A stretch of DNA of 64,000 bases from Candidatus Endowatersipora endosymbiont of Watersipora subatra (GCF_964026585.1 NZ_OZ032160.1:1-64000), one strand, 5' to 3'. Positions 49,949-60,245 are shown, counted from the first letter of the stretch. Translations and numbers: made by a program. Notes: generated by a model not told the origin, from the letters alone.

Positions 49949-51713
49949 TCGATTATTTTTAGGTGTTGAGAGTTCGATTCTGGGGCAAAAATGGGAAGAG
50001 AGACTGACACCTGTTGAACGTGAATATGCAGATTCGATTGCTGATAATCTTGATATCAAAGAACTTGTAGCTAGAGTGCTTGTAGGGCGCGGTATCACGA
50101 TGGAGCAGTCAGAAAGTTTTCTCCATCCCACGCTGCGTGATGAGATGCCTGATCCTTCGAATCTAACGGATATGGATCGAGCCACGGATCGATTAGTGAG
50201 TGCCATCATCAACCAACAACGGGTTGTTATATTTGGTGACTATGATGTTGATGGTGCAACTTCGGCAGCGCTGATGTCACGATATTTCACCTATTTTGAT
50301 CTACCCCATGAGATTTATATCCCTGACCGTATATTTGAAGGCTATGGACCTAATAAGACAGCAATTGAAGAAATGGTGGAGAGTGGGATTCAGTTGATTA
50401 TTACAGTTGATTGTGGTTCAGTGAGCGTTGAAATCTTAGAAAGCGCGATCGGTTCGGGTGTTGATGTCGTGGTTATTGATCACCATCAAGTTGGTGATGT
50501 CCTCCCTGAAGTTTGCGCCGTGGTTAATCCAAACCGTAATGATGATTTGTCGGGGCAGGGGCATTTAAGTGCAGTGGGTATCGTATTTTTGGTTCTTGTT
50601 TCATTAAACCGTGTTTTTAGAAAAAAGGGAAATACAATTCCAGACTTAAGGAATTGGCTGGATATTGTGGCGCTAGGAACAGTTTGTGATCTTGTTCCCC
50701 TCAAGGGATTAAACCGTCCTTACGTTCTTCGTGGTCTGGATGTCATCCGGCGACAACGGTCTGTTGGCTTGACGACTCTATCCAGAGTTTCACATCAGGA
50801 TGGTCCTGCAATGCCTTCGCATCTTGCTTTCTTACTCGGTCCGCGTATTAATGCAGGAGGTCGAATTGGTAATGCAAGTCTTGGCGCTCGTTTGTTAACA
50901 ACACAAGATTGGACAGAGGCCGAAGAAATTGCGGTTCAGCTTGATCAACTCAATACTGAGCGGCAAGCAATAGAATCTGTTATGCTTGAAGAAGCTATAA
51001 ACCAAGCCGAAAGTCAGATTGGATTAGATTCAGGCCGATCTGTACTGGTGACAGAGAGTGATCATTGGCATGCTGGTGTGGTTGGATTGATTGCTTCTAG
51101 GCTGAAAGATCGGTACAGGCGACCGGTTTTTGCAATTGCTTTTGATGATACCGAAAGGGGACAGGGATCCGCACGTTCAGTAGTAGGAATTGATATTGGT
51201 CATCTTGTTCGTATGGCGGTTGAAGAAAGAATTCTAGAAAAGGGTGGTGGTCATGCTATGGCGGCCGGGATTTCGATTAAAAAAGATCGAATGAGTCATT
51301 TCAGGTCATTCATGGAGGAGGCATTATCTAGGTCACGTAAAATGATTATCAATACGCTAAAAATTGATAGTCTTCTCACTGCACGTAGTGCAACTAAAGA
51401 CCTTTTTGATGATCTTCAAAAAGCTGGACCTTATGGGTCTGGACATAGTCAACCGATCTTCGTATTTCCTAGGCATATCATTCGACATGTTTCTTCTGTT
51501 GGAAAGAATCATAATCATATTCGTTTTAGAATAGAATCTGCAGATGGGGCAACTCTTGATGGAATCGGATTTGGAATTACTGACAGTCCACTCGGTCAAG
51601 CTCTCTTAGAAGGAAGAAATCCGAATATGCATCTTGCTGGTACTTTGGAATACAGTTTTTATCATGGGCGTCACCAGATGAAAATGCGCCTGATTGATGC
51701 GGCTATTTCGTAG
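49935..51713 (+). CDS. recJ: Single-stranded-DNA-specific exonuclease RecJ
   Basis: RecJ is a 5'-3' exonuclease in recombination and mismatch repair. The 592 residues show the DHH phosphoesterase motifs FGDYDVDGATSAAL, TVDCGS and VVIDHHQVGD, the DHHA1 domain with GGGHAMAAG, and the C-terminal OB-like fold. The start overlaps ctaA. hom and glpX follow; the hom-glpX-recJ genes are commonly neighbours in Rhizobiales, though the order differs here. Confidence 0.95.
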   Translation: MDHSSRLFLGVESSILGQKWEERLTPVEREYADSIADNLDIKELVARVLVGRGITMEQSESFLHPTLRDEMPDPSNLTDMDRATDRLVSAIINQQRVVIFGDYDVDGATSAALMSRYFTYFDLPHEIYIPDRIFEGYGPNKTAIEEMVESGIQLIITVDCGSVSVEILESAIGSGVDVVVIDHHQVGDVLPEVCAVVNPNRNDDLSGQGHLSAVGIVFLVLVSLNRVFRKKGNTIPDLRNWLDIVALGTVCDLVPLKGLNRPYVLRGLDVIRRQRSVGLTTLSRVSHQDGPAMPSHLAFLLGPRINAGGRIGNASLGARLLTTQDWTEAEEIAVQLDQLNTERQAIESVMLEEAINQAESQIGLDSGRSVLVTESDHWHAGVVGLIASRLKDRYRRPVFAIAFDDTERGQGSARSVVGIDIGHLVRMAVEERILEKGGGHAMAAGISIKKDRMSHFRSFMEEALSRSRKMIINTLKIDSLLTARSATKDLFDDLQKAGPYGSGHSQPIFVFPRHIIRHVSSVGKNHNHIRFRIESADGATLDGIGFGITDSPLGQALLEGRNPNMHLAGTLEYSFYHGRHQMKMRLIDAAIS

Positions 51714-51748
51714 TCTGTCTTTCAATTCAAACGGGTAATCACACTAAT

Positions 51749-53068
51749 ATGTTAAGTACAATTCCAATGAATGTCCCTATCCGGATTGGTATTTCAGGTC
51801 TTGGTACTGTCGGCATGTCTTTGGTCACCCTCATTGAAGAGAAATCAAAATTTCTGCAGGAACGTTGTGGAAGAGTAATTATCATTACGGCAATAAATGC
51901 GCGATCACGTTCCAAAGACCGTGGCCGTCAGCTCAATGGTTACCAGTGGATTGATACGCCAGATAAGCTTGCCAGCAGAGATAATATTGATGTATTTGTA
52001 GAACTTATGGGTGGTGCAGATGATCCTGCTTTCTCATCCGTAAGGAAGGCTTTGAATAGAGGAAAACATATTGTTACAGCCAATACAGCACTTTTAGCGA
52101 AACATGGTGTTGAACTAGCTGAAATCGCAGAGGCGAATGGGTTATTTCTCAATTATGAGGCTTCTGTTGCAGGATGGATTCCTATTATTAAGACAATGCG
52201 GGAATCTCTAGCTGCTAATCAGGTCAATCGTATATACGGTATCCTAAATGGTACTTGCAATTATATCCTCACTCGTATGGAAAATGAAGGAACTTCACTT
52301 CAAACCTGTCTCATCGAGGCTCAGAAACTTGGCTTTGCGGAATCTGATCCCACTTGCGATATTGATGGTAACGATTCTGCTCAGAAGTTAGCGATTTTAA
52401 CTAGTTTAGCATTTGGTACAGCTATATCTCCTGATTCAATTTATCTTGAAGGTATTCGTAAAATTGAAACTGAAGATATAGAAGCCGCTGCTAAATTGGG
52501 TTACCGGATTAAACTTCTTAGTGTAGCAAAACGGACGCCATTAGGCTTAGAAAGTCGTGTTCATCCGGCTCTTTTACCCTTGTATTCTCCTCTTGCAAAA
52601 ATCAACGGTGTCACTAATGCAGTTTCTTTAGAATCCGATGCAGTGGGTCATCTGATGATGTCTGGGCCAGAGGCTGGAGGTGATGCCACGGCCTTTGCGG
52701 TTGCTGCTGATATTCTCGATATTGCTAAATCAGGACTAGGATATCAACACCGACCACCGGCAAGCTCCCTTATGCCATATAAGCGAGCTCAAATGGAGAA
52801 TCACAAAGGCGGATATTTTATACGATTGAAAGTTATTGACAGACCCGGGACCATGGCATCCGTTGCAACTCAGATGGCTAAACAGGGGATTTCTCTTCAA
52901 TCCATTTTTCAGAAACAATCGAATCAAGGTTACCTAGATCATCAGGCTGCACTCATTATTTTTATTACCCATGAGACAACAGAAATAGCTGTTAAGGAGG
53001 CCTTAAAGGCCATAAGAGTTGATGCTCGGGTTTTGGATTCTCAGATGATCCGTATTGAAAAGACTTAA
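51749..53068 (+). CDS. hom: Homoserine dehydrogenase
   Basis: Hom reduces aspartate semialdehyde to homoserine, the precursor of threonine and methionine. The 439-residue protein has the NAD(P) motif ISGLGTVGMSLV, the catalytic block NGTCNYILTRMENEG, DPTCDIDGNDSAQKLAIL, and a C-terminal ACT regulatory domain (from about residue 355). A second ATG at 51767 could be the start. It is intact although threonine synthase in this window is broken, so homoserine may now be used for methionine only, or the route is decaying. Confidence 0.95.
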   Translation: MLSTIPMNVPIRIGISGLGTVGMSLVTLIEEKSKFLQERCGRVIIITAINARSRSKDRGRQLNGYQWIDTPDKLASRDNIDVFVELMGGADDPAFSSVRKALNRGKHIVTANTALLAKHGVELAEIAEANGLFLNYEASVAGWIPIIKTMRESLAANQVNRIYGILNGTCNYILTRMENEGTSLQTCLIEAQKLGFAESDPTCDIDGNDSAQKLAILTSLAFGTAISPDSIYLEGIRKIETEDIEAAAKLGYRIKLLSVAKRTPLGLESRVHPALLPLYSPLAKINGVTNAVSLESDAVGHLMMSGPEAGGDATAFAVAADILDIAKSGLGYQHRPPASSLMPYKRAQMENHKGGYFIRLKVIDRPGTMASVATQMAKQGISLQSIFQKQSNQGYLDHQAALIIFITHETTEIAVKEALKAIRVDARVLDSQMIRIEKT

Positions 53069-53114
53069 GGCTAATGCTCCATATCTTATACAGATAAAGA
53101 AAATCGATAATACT

Positions 53115-54098
53115 ATGTCTTCAGATCAAACAATTTCCAGTAAACTGGATCGTATGCTAACTCTGGAAATGGCCAGAGTAGTTGAATCTACTGCTGTTGC
53201 TGCAGCCTATAAACGAGGCAAAGGAAATGAAGAGGATGCTGATCAAGTAGCTGTTGACGCCATGCGACGAGAGTTAAACAGTGTTCCTATTAGTGGCCGT
53301 GTGGTTATTGGAGAAGGGGAACGTGATAAAGCTCCTATGCTTTATATAGGTGAAACAGTTGGATTGGGTGGAAAAGAGGTTGATATTGCACTTGATCCGC
53401 TAGAGGGAACAAGGGTTTGTGCTAAAAATCAACCGAATGCACTTGCCGTTATTGCTCTCGCTGAGCGTGGTAATTTGCTCTATGCACCCGATGTCTATAT
53501 GGCCAAAATAGCCGTTGGTCCAGGATATCCGAAAGGTATTATCAATCTTGATGCCTCAGCAACAGATAACCTCAATGCCGTAGCAAAGGTAAAGAATTGT
53601 CCAGTATCCGAATTGTCTATCTGTGTAATGGATCGCCCAAGACACAGACAATTAATTGAAGAAATTCGTTCAGCTAATGCATCTGTTTTTTTGATTGGTG
53701 ATGGTGATGTTGCAGGTATTATTCATACGACTGATCTTCAAAAAAAAGGGATTGATCTCTATATGGGTATTGGCGGAGCCCCTGAAGGGGTCTTGGCTGC
53801 TGCGGCCTTGCGCTGCATCGGTGGACAGATGCAAGGTCGTCTCCTTCTTGACACTACAGAAAAAAGGTCACGTGCTGAGTGTATGGGCATTATCGATATA
53901 GAAAAGGTTTATTCGATTGAAGAGATGGCAAAAGGTGATGTACTATTTGCTGCAACTGGCGTGACAGATGGCAGAATGCTCAAGGGAGTCGAGTTTACTG
54001 AAGATGGTATTTTGACCCAAACTCTCGTCATGAGCTCATCGACGAGAACAGTTCGTTGGATCAATTCACGACATGAATACACCTCAAAATCTAAATAG
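53115..54098 (+). CDS. glpX: Class II fructose-1,6-bisphosphatase GlpX
   Basis: GlpX hydrolyses fructose 1,6-bisphosphate in gluconeogenesis. The ATG at 53115 gives 327 residues and the family N-terminus; the longer frame from 53055 overlaps hom. Metal and substrate motifs are GEGERDKAPMLYIGE, DPLEGTRVCAK, and IGGAPEGVLAAAA. It follows hom closely, the rhizobial order. Presence of glpX and tpiA suggests that hexose phosphates can be made from trioses. Confidence 0.95.
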   Translation: MSSDQTISSKLDRMLTLEMARVVESTAVAAAYKRGKGNEEDADQVAVDAMRRELNSVPISGRVVIGEGERDKAPMLYIGETVGLGGKEVDIALDPLEGTRVCAKNQPNALAVIALAERGNLLYAPDVYMAKIAVGPGYPKGIINLDASATDNLNAVAKVKNCPVSELSICVMDRPRHRQLIEEIRSANASVFLIGDGDVAGIIHTTDLQKKGIDLYMGIGGAPEGVLAAAALRCIGGQMQGRLLLDTTEKRSRAECMGIIDIEKVYSIEEMAKGDVLFAATGVTDGRMLKGVEFTEDGILTQTLVMSSSTRTVRWINSRHEYTSKSK

Positions 54099-54104
54099 CA
54101 AACT

Positions 54105-55271
54105 CTAACCAAGCTTCATGATTTTGATCTTCTGGTCTTCAAACCCAATTGATATTTCCCCACGTTTGAGTTCAAGGGCTGATTTTCCAAAAATTTCATA
54201 GCGCCATCCCGACAAAGCGGCTACGTTAGCATCTTCTTTTTCTGCTATCTTTTCTAAGTCATCCATCGTAGCTATAAGTTTACTGGCCACTCCACTGGCC
54301 TCTGAAACAATCTTCAAGAGCAGTCTAAGTAATTCGGTCTCAGCCCCTTTTCTTCCTGTTGGTCTGGATGGAAGACGAAATTCAAGCCCTTTTCCATGAC
54401 ATATTTCTTCTGCATCTATAATAGCTTTAAGCAGCCTATCCAGGCTATCTGGACATGAACGTTGAGATTGCTCAACCCATTTGGAAACCGCTCTTAATCG
54501 AGTTAAATCGTTCTTATTTTGGGGATGTTTCTGTGCAATTTCGTAAATTGCTTTATCTGGGATCACTTGTCGCCGAGGAATATTACGCTGACGGGCTTCT
54601 CTTTCTCGCCAGGCCGCAACCTGCTTCATGATAGCAAAGTCTAGAGGGTTATGAACACGCATTTTCAAACGGGTCCAAGCTTGTTCGATTGGTAAGTCGT
54701 ACGTCTTCGGTGATTTCAGAATCGCTATTTCTTCCTCAATCCAGTCTTCTCTCTGGTTTTTCTCAAGATCATCTTTCAAACTTTCGTAAATCTGTCGTAA
54801 GTATGTGACATCTGCCAATGCATAGTCTAATTGCTTCTGTGAGAGGGGACGCTGAAACCAATCAGTAATCCGAGAAGATTTATCGATCTCTATGTTCGTA
54901 ATTTTTGAAACGAGCTGATTGTAAGCAATCGAATCCCCATAACCGCAAACCATAGCGGCTATCTGTGTATCAAAAAGAGGAGTTGGTATGAGGTCTCCTT
55001 GATGATAGATGATTTCGATATCTTGCCGAGCACCGTGAAAAACTTTAACGACTCTCTTGTTGACCATGAGTTTAAAAAATGGTTCGAGTGACAGTCTCTT
55101 TTCCATTGGATCTATAATTACGGCTTCGTTTGAACTTGCCATTTGGATGAGGCAAAGGATAGGCCAAAATGTTGTCTCTCTTAAAAATTCTATATCGATG
55201 GTTACATAAGGATGATTGCTAAATTCATCACAGATGGAGGCAAGTTCATCTGTATTTGTAACCATTCTCAT
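54105..55271 (-). CDS. rnd: Ribonuclease D
   Basis: RNase D trims tRNA 3' ends. The 388 residues have a DEDD exonuclease domain (DIEFLRETTFWP with the first acidic pair; HGARQDIEII; YALADVTYLRQIYE) followed by HRDC-type helical domains with the DKAIYEIAQ segment. It is convergent with glpX, six bases apart. Two tRNA genes lie just behind it in the opposite orientation. Confidence 0.94.
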   Translation of the reverse strand: MRMVTNTDELASICDEFSNHPYVTIDIEFLRETTFWPILCLIQMASSNEAVIIDPMEKRLSLEPFFKLMVNKRVVKVFHGARQDIEIIYHQGDLIPTPLFDTQIAAMVCGYGDSIAYNQLVSKITNIEIDKSSRITDWFQRPLSQKQLDYALADVTYLRQIYESLKDDLEKNQREDWIEEEIAILKSPKTYDLPIEQAWTRLKMRVHNPLDFAIMKQVAAWREREARQRNIPRRQVIPDKAIYEIAQKHPQNKNDLTRLRAVSKWVEQSQRSCPDSLDRLLKAIIDAEEICHGKGLEFRLPSRPTGRKGAETELLRLLLKIVSEASGVASKLIATMDDLEKIAEKEDANVAALSGWRYEIFGKSALELKRGEISIGFEDQKIKIMKLG

Positions 55272-55452
55272 AAAACGCCCTTTGCTTTTTTATTTTTCTT
55301 TTTAGTAAGGTGTATGAAGACCTGTGGCTTGCGGAAAGATCTAACCAATAAAAATATCGAATGGTTCGAATCCCTGATGAAAACGAGAAAAGAAATCATT
55401 TCGAACACCCTCTTGTTGGGGGAAAAAAAGTGATGTAATGGATCATGGTATC

Positions 55453-55528
55453 GGGTCTGTAGCTCAACGGTTAGAGCCAGCGGCTCATAACCGCTTGGTT
55501 GGGGGTTCGAATCCCTCCAGACCCACCA
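55453..55528 (+). tRNA. tRNA with CAT anticodon (Met or lysidine-type Ile2)
   Basis: This is a 76-base tRNA with encoded CCA. The acceptor stem GGGTCTG pairs with CAGACCC, and the anticodon stem AGCGG/CCGCT holds CTCATAA. The G-C start of the acceptor argues against initiator tRNA, which has an unpaired first base. Elongator Met and lysidine-modified Ile2 both read CAT and cannot be separated here with certainty. Confidence 0.93.
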
Positions 55529-55621
55529 ATGGATAATGGATTATTCACTTTCCAATAAATTTTGAAATTTGAAAGCGGAGAAGGCATCAATTATCAAATA
55601 ACGGTTCTTTTTATAAGGAAT

Positions 55622-55707
55622 GCGGATATGGTGGAACAGGTATACACAACAGACTTAAAATCTGTCGAGCAAAGCTCATCCGGGTTCAAATCCCGGTATC
55701 CGCACCA
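55622..55707 (+). tRNA. tRNA-Leu (TAA)
   Basis: This is an 86-base class II tRNA with a long variable arm and encoded CCA. The acceptor stem GCGGATA pairs perfectly with TATCCGC. The anticodon stem ACAGA/TCTGT has the loop CTTAAAA, anticodon TAA. The T arm contains GGTTCAAATCC. Confidence 0.96.
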
Positions 55708-55775
55708 AGATAAGAGTGTCCTACTACAAGAAGCTTGTGTTATCAAGAAATTAAGCTTTCCTAATTTTCTGCTAT

Positions 55776-56660
55776 TCAATCTTCCCTTTTTATTCCTTCA
55801 CCAAGTTCGAATCGCACAAATCCTTTCAGTCTAATAGTTGACCCTGCGTTTTTTTCTGCATTTCTTAGAGCTTGTTCAACGGTCTGAGTTCTATCAATAA
55901 CAAACGTTTGAGAAAGAAGAACATTTTCTTCATAAAATTTTTGGATACGACCTTGAACCATTTTTTCAATGATATTTTCTGGCTTTCCTGATTCTCGTGC
56001 TGAAGCAGAGAAGATTTCCTTCTCTCTCTCCACGAGGTGATGATTAATATCATCTTTGGTTGCTGCAATAGGTGTGGCAGCAGCCACGTGCATCGCAATC
56101 TGATGGCCAATTGTATTCAACACAGTAACGTCTCCTGATGATTCAAGTGCCACCAGAACACCAATCTTACCTAATCCATCCCCAATCGAATTATGAACGT
56201 ATAAAGCAATCAAACCCTGTGATACGTTCATAACAGCAGCGCGGCGTAAAGAGATATTTTCACCAATGGTTGAAATAGATTCCTTCACTATATTAGTGAT
56301 TGATTTTCCATGAGGCTCAAGACGAGCACCCTTGATCGATTCAAGAGTTCCATCTGTTTTGATAGCAGTTTTGGCAATAGCTAAAACCAATTCCTGGAAC
56401 TCTTTGTTGCGAGCAACAAAATCTGTTTCAGAATTTACCTCAATAATCGCTCCCTTGGAACCACTTCTCATAACAGCTACAAGCCCTTCAGCAGCGAGAC
56501 GACCTGACTTTTTTTCAGCCTTTGCTATACCTTTTTTGCGTAGCCAATCGATTGATGCAAGAATATCATTCTTGTTTTCCTTGAGAGCTATTTTGCAATC
56601 CATCATTCCTGCACCTGTCTTTTCGCGTAGTTCTCTTATCATTGAGGCAAAAAGAGCCAT
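55776..56660 (-). CDS. tsf: Elongation factor Ts
   Basis: EF-Ts recycles EF-Tu by exchanging GDP for GTP. The 294 residues start with the UBA-like domain IRELREKTGAGMMDCK, include the dimerisation-core motif SETDFVARN and the MHVAAATP block. It follows rpsB on the minus strand with a 95-base gap, as in nearly all bacteria. pyrH and frr, common downstream partners, are replaced by tRNA genes on the other strand. Confidence 0.97.
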   Translation of the reverse strand: MALFASMIRELREKTGAGMMDCKIALKENKNDILASIDWLRKKGIAKAEKKSGRLAAEGLVAVMRSGSKGAIIEVNSETDFVARNKEFQELVLAIAKTAIKTDGTLESIKGARLEPHGKSITNIVKESISTIGENISLRRAAVMNVSQGLIALYVHNSIGDGLGKIGVLVALESSGDVTVLNTIGHQIAMHVAAATPIAATKDDINHHLVEREKEIFSASARESGKPENIIEKMVQGRIQKFYEENVLLSQTFVIDRTQTVEQALRNAEKNAGSTIRLKGFVRFELGEGIKRED

Positions 56661-56755
56661 TGAAATTTACCTTTTCTTCTTATGATTTATGATGATCAAG
56701 AAAGTCAGATCGATTTTTCACCGATCAACAGTTAAGAGTTAATTGAAATCAGGTC

Positions 56756-57691
56756 TTAAGATAAGAGCAAAGATCTGATTTCTGTAAAGACAGGAGGAAC
56801 TTCTAAGATTTTCTTGAGATGATCGAATTTTAATTCGAAGGAGTCAAAGAATCCTGTCTCATGGTTCCGGCTCAAAGAGTCTTCGCCTGAAGAGAGGTCG
56901 TCTGAATCGTTATTTTCTGTTGCCTGATCAATAGCGTTTCCTGCTAGGCTTTTTTCAACCGGCATCTCAAGACGTGCACCAAGATCAAGACCTGAAGCAC
57001 CCTGCTGCCGTTCAATTCCATCGAGGGACGCTCTTGCAATTAAATCACAATAGAGTGATATTGACCGTTTGGAATCATCATTTCCTGGAATGGGTAAGTC
57101 GATATTAGAAGTATCTGAGTTCGAATCCAGAATCGCACAAACAGGAATATCAAGCTTTTTCGCCTCCTGAATTGCGATTGATTCTCTGTTTGTATCAATG
57201 ACAAATAGCATGTCTGGTGTACCTCCCATATCCTTAATTCCACCGAGGGTCCGCTCTAACTTGTCGCGTTTACGTGTTAGATGGAGCAATTCTTTCTTGG
57301 TCAGACCCCGTCCCTCACCGGCGATGAGTTCTTCAAGCTCACGCAACCTTTGAATCGAATTGGAGATTGTTTTCCAATTCGTCAACATACCACCAAGCCA
57401 GCGAGCATTAACATAATATTGAGCGGAACGACGGGCAGAAGCTGCGATGATATCTGATGCTTGACGTTTGGTCCCAACAAAAAGCACTCTGCCGCCACAA
57501 GAGACAACATCTGAAACTTGTTTTAAGGCCTGATGTAAAAGAGGAACTGTTTGTGACAGATCAAGAATATGAATATTATTACGCTTTCCATAAATGAACT
57601 TATCCATTTTTGGATTCCAGCGGTGTGTTTGGTGACCAAAGTGAGCACCCGCTTCCAAAAGCTGGCGCATTGAAAATTCAGGCAGTGCCAT
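56756..57691 (-). CDS. rpsB: 30S ribosomal protein S2, with extended C-terminus
   Basis: S2 sits on the solvent side of the 30S subunit. The core is canonical: [20 protein letters not shown] at the start, [14 protein letters not shown], and [17 protein letters not shown] near residue 230. Total length is 311, about 55 residues longer than S2 of most Rhizobiaceae. The added part is acidic and Ser/Asp rich, then ends in [20 protein letters not shown], which resembles the first half of the helix-hairpin-helix tail (DDLKKI-GVGP) found on S2 of some alphaproteobacteria. The ATG has AAGGAG upstream. See the leader and promoter entries for regulation. Confidence 0.96.
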   Translation of the reverse strand: MALPEFSMRQLLEAGAHFGHQTHRWNPKMDKFIYGKRNNIHILDLSQTVPLLHQALKQVSDVVSCGGRVLFVGTKRQASDIIAASARRSAQYYVNARWLGGMLTNWKTISNSIQRLRELEELIAGEGRGLTKKELLHLTRKRDKLERTLGGIKDMGGTPDMLFVIDTNRESIAIQEAKKLDIPVCAILDSNSDTSNIDLPIPGNDDSKRSISLYCDLIARASLDGIERQQGASGLDLGARLEMPVEKSLAGNAIDQATENNDSDDLSSGEDSLSRNHETGFFDSFELKFDHLKKILEVPPVFTEIRSLLLS

Positions 57692-57722
57692 AAATCACAT
57701 CTCCTTCCGGTTAAAATTTTAC

Positions 57723-57779
57723 GGATGCTTTAATTTAATGACATACTTTTCAATTCTAACTAAGAATTTTAAAGCATCC
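57723..57779 (-). promoter_or_regulatory. Structured rpsB mRNA leader (nested hairpin)
   Basis: Two perfect inverted repeats are nested: outer arms GGATGCTTTAA (57723-57733) and TTAAAGCATCC (57769-57779), 11 bp; inner arms AATTCT (57752-57757) and AGAATT (57763-57768), 6 bp. The structure lies 31 bases before the rpsB start on the minus strand and inside the transcript predicted from the promoter at 57837-57865. It is placed where an S2 autoregulatory leader would be. Regulation is inferred. Confidence 0.55.
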
Positions 57780-57836
57780 CTCTCAGCTCCATAGTCTCAA
57801 TAGATTAACCATCGGAACGAAATACCATACTTGGTC

Positions 57837-57865
57837 AGTTTAAATAGGGTCAACGTCAGTGTCAA
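57837..57865 (-). promoter_or_regulatory. Sigma-70-like promoter of rpsB-tsf
   Basis: On the minus strand a perfect -35 box TTGACA (57860-57865) is followed after 17 bases by TAAACT (57837-57842). The predicted start near 57830 leaves a leader of about 140 bases before rpsB. The remainder of the gap up to hemF (57866-58099) shows no gene. Confidence 0.6.
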
Positions 57866-58099
57866 GGCCTGGCACAGATACAAAGATAAGGTCACAAAAG
57901 CTATTTGCTATTGACAAGTTTACCTTTGAATATACAGCAACAGAAAGCCATTTATTTAATGGTGAAAATACATGAATTCTAAGTCGTTGATCATTCAACT
58001 CCCTTTTTTAATGAAGGTCAAGATAAGATATCCACTCAGAGAGGAAGATGACAAGGAAACAAAGATTAACGTCAAATGTAGTTGAAGGATATCGTAACC

Positions 58100-59023
58100 A
58101 TGTTAAACCGAGATGATATTCCAATGGGCCTGCCTCCGGATATCGAGGAAAAAAAGCGGCTTGCAAAGAGCTGGTTTGAATGGTTGCGCGATGATCTCTG
58201 TAATCGTCTAGAGGAACTTGAAGAGAGTGTATCCTTGCCATTACTAGAGCTGAATCCTGGCCGTTTTACCTCTACTCCCTGGGAACGAGATAAAGGTAAA
58301 GGAGGAGGGGGGGTTATGTCAATGATGAGTGGGCGTGTTTTTGAAAAAGTAGGCGTTCATGTTTCCACAGTTTACGGAGAATTTTCTGAAGAATTCCGTT
58401 CCCAAATACCTGGGGGCTCTGATGATCCACGGTTTTGGGCATCAGGAATTTCTGTTATTGCCCACCCCCAAAATCCTCATGTTCCAACTATTCACATGAA
58501 TGCAAGAAAAATAGTTACGACTCGGTATTGGTTTGGTGGTGGCGTGGACCTCACACCTTTGATCGATCGAAAACGCCATCAAAGTCACCCTGATAGCCAA
58601 GCTTTTCATGAAGCTATGAGATCAGCATGTAATGCTCATGATGTGGTGAGATATCAGGAACTCAAAGAGTGGTGTGATAGTTATTTCTATCTGAAACACC
58701 GTGATGAACCAAGAGGTATTGGTGGTATTTTTGTTGATTATCTCCATTCCGGTGATGATAAAGGGGGCTGGGAAGCCGATTTCGCCTTCATTCAAGAAAT
58801 TGGCTTAGCTTTTGCTAATATCTATACTCACTTGGTGACTCAAAGTTATAATACACCGTGGACTCAAGAAGAACGAGAGGAACAATTGATCCGCCGTGGA
58901 CGTTACGTAGAATTCAATTTATTGTACGATCGAGGAACAAGATTTGGACTGGAAACAGGTGGAAATGTCAATGCTATCCTTTCATCTATGCCACCGGTAG
59001 TTCGTTTTCCATCAGTTGCGTGA
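58100..59023 (+). CDS. hemF: Oxygen-dependent coproporphyrinogen III oxidase
   Basis: HemF converts coproporphyrinogen III to protoporphyrinogen IX, using oxygen. The ATG at 58100 gives 307 residues, with AAGGA upstream; a TTG at 58082 in frame is less likely. Family signatures include [20 protein letters not shown], the active-site region [19 protein letters not shown], and [20 protein letters not shown] near the C-terminus. With hemE, hemD and hemJ, it supports a complete aerobic late heme pathway, HemH being outside the window. Confidence 0.96.
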   Translation: MLNRDDIPMGLPPDIEEKKRLAKSWFEWLRDDLCNRLEELEESVSLPLLELNPGRFTSTPWERDKGKGGGGVMSMMSGRVFEKVGVHVSTVYGEFSEEFRSQIPGGSDDPRFWASGISVIAHPQNPHVPTIHMNARKIVTTRYWFGGGVDLTPLIDRKRHQSHPDSQAFHEAMRSACNAHDVVRYQELKEWCDSYFYLKHRDEPRGIGGIFVDYLHSGDDKGGWEADFAFIQEIGLAFANIYTHLVTQSYNTPWTQEEREEQLIRRGRYVEFNLLYDRGTRFGLETGGNVNAILSSMPPVVRFPSVA

Positions 59024-59221
59024 GTGTTCCGAGTTATATGGAAAGTAAGGACCTCTTCACAGCATATTTCTATATGAAATGAACTCAGATAAATCACGGG
59101 AGTGATTGAATCTTATTCATTCCTACTTGCCGTTTCGAGAAGATAGCTTTATGATCTCATCATAGATGTTGATACCTGTTTTTTTTGAAACGGCGACGAT
59201 TATTACGGTTGGGGAGACTTA

Positions 59222-60118
59222 ATGATGTCGTATCCTGAATTTAAGGGTTCGCTTGTAGCCCTGGTAACTCCGTTTACCAAAGACGGCTTATTGGATGAAG
59301 ATGCCTTTGCGAACCTTGTGAATTGGCAGATTTCACAGGGTACTCATGGATTAGTTCCAGTGGGAACTACTGGTGAGTCACCGACTCTATTCAACGATGA
59401 GCATAAACAGGTAGTTGAAATTTGTGTTGATGTCGCCGCTCGCCGTGTACCCGTTATAGCTGGTGCTGGCTCTAATAATACGGCCGAAGCAATTGACTTT
59501 GTCAAGTTTTCTGAAAAGGTTGGTGCTGATGGCGTTTTGGTTGTCACACCTTATTATAACAAACCTAACCAAAGAGGGTTAAAAACCCATTTTGAATCAG
59601 TTGCTCGGTCAACAACATTGCCTATTTTCATTTATAATATTCCTTCGCGCTCGGTTATTGATATGACTAGCGAAACCATGGGTGAACTCGTATCTGCTCA
59701 TGACAATATTATTGGCGTTAAGGATGCGACACTCAGAATAGATCGTGTCAGCGAGCAAAGGCTGCATTGTGGTCCTAATTTTATTCAGTTGTCGGGAGAG
59801 GATTCAACATCTATCGCCTTTAATGCTAACGGTGGAAAAGGGTGCATTTCTGTCACGGCCAATGTTGCGCCCGCAATGTGTGCTGACATACAAAACTTGA
59901 CAGCAAGGGGAGATTATAAAGCTGCTTTAGCCCTTCAAGATCGTCTTTTTCCATTACACAAGGCACTATTTATTGAACCCAATCCAGGGGGGGTGAAATA
60001 TGCTTTGTCTTTGTTGGGCCGCGCCGAGAATATTCAACGTGCCCCTTTGGTCCCGATAGAAGCCTCAACAGAAGAGAAAATCCGTTTGTCCATGGTTCAC
60101 GCAGGGTTGATCAACTAG
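59222..60118 (+). CDS. dapA: 4-hydroxy-tetrahydrodipicolinate synthase
   Basis: DapA condenses pyruvate with aspartate semialdehyde, the entry to diaminopimelate and lysine. The 298-residue TIM-barrel protein has [18 protein letters not shown], the Tyr in [10 protein letters not shown], and the Schiff-base lysine in IGVKDAT. Start is ATG ATG; either may be used. It is followed by smpB after 127 bases, a known rhizobial pairing. Together with asd and lysA it shows the lysine branch is kept. Confidence 0.96.
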   Translation: MMSYPEFKGSLVALVTPFTKDGLLDEDAFANLVNWQISQGTHGLVPVGTTGESPTLFNDEHKQVVEICVDVAARRVPVIAGAGSNNTAEAIDFVKFSEKVGADGVLVVTPYYNKPNQRGLKTHFESVARSTTLPIFIYNIPSRSVIDMTSETMGELVSAHDNIIGVKDATLRIDRVSEQRLHCGPNFIQLSGEDSTSIAFNANGGKGCISVTANVAPAMCADIQNLTARGDYKAALALQDRLFPLHKALFIEPNPGGVKYALSLLGRAENIQRAPLVPIEASTEEKIRLSMVHAGLIN

Positions 60119-60245
60119 TTTTCATTTAATATTCAATGGGGCAGGAATTAAAGAAAAAGATCTCAATTATTCCCTTAGAAAGTAATAATCTGTTTTCGTT
60201 ATTTAGAATCAAAGGAATCTAGGAACAAGGGGATCAATCGGTCAA

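Noticed and set aside
57911..57936. TTGACA followed by TATACA upstream of hemF as a promoter
   Set aside because: The spacer is only 14 bases, too short for a sigma-70 promoter.
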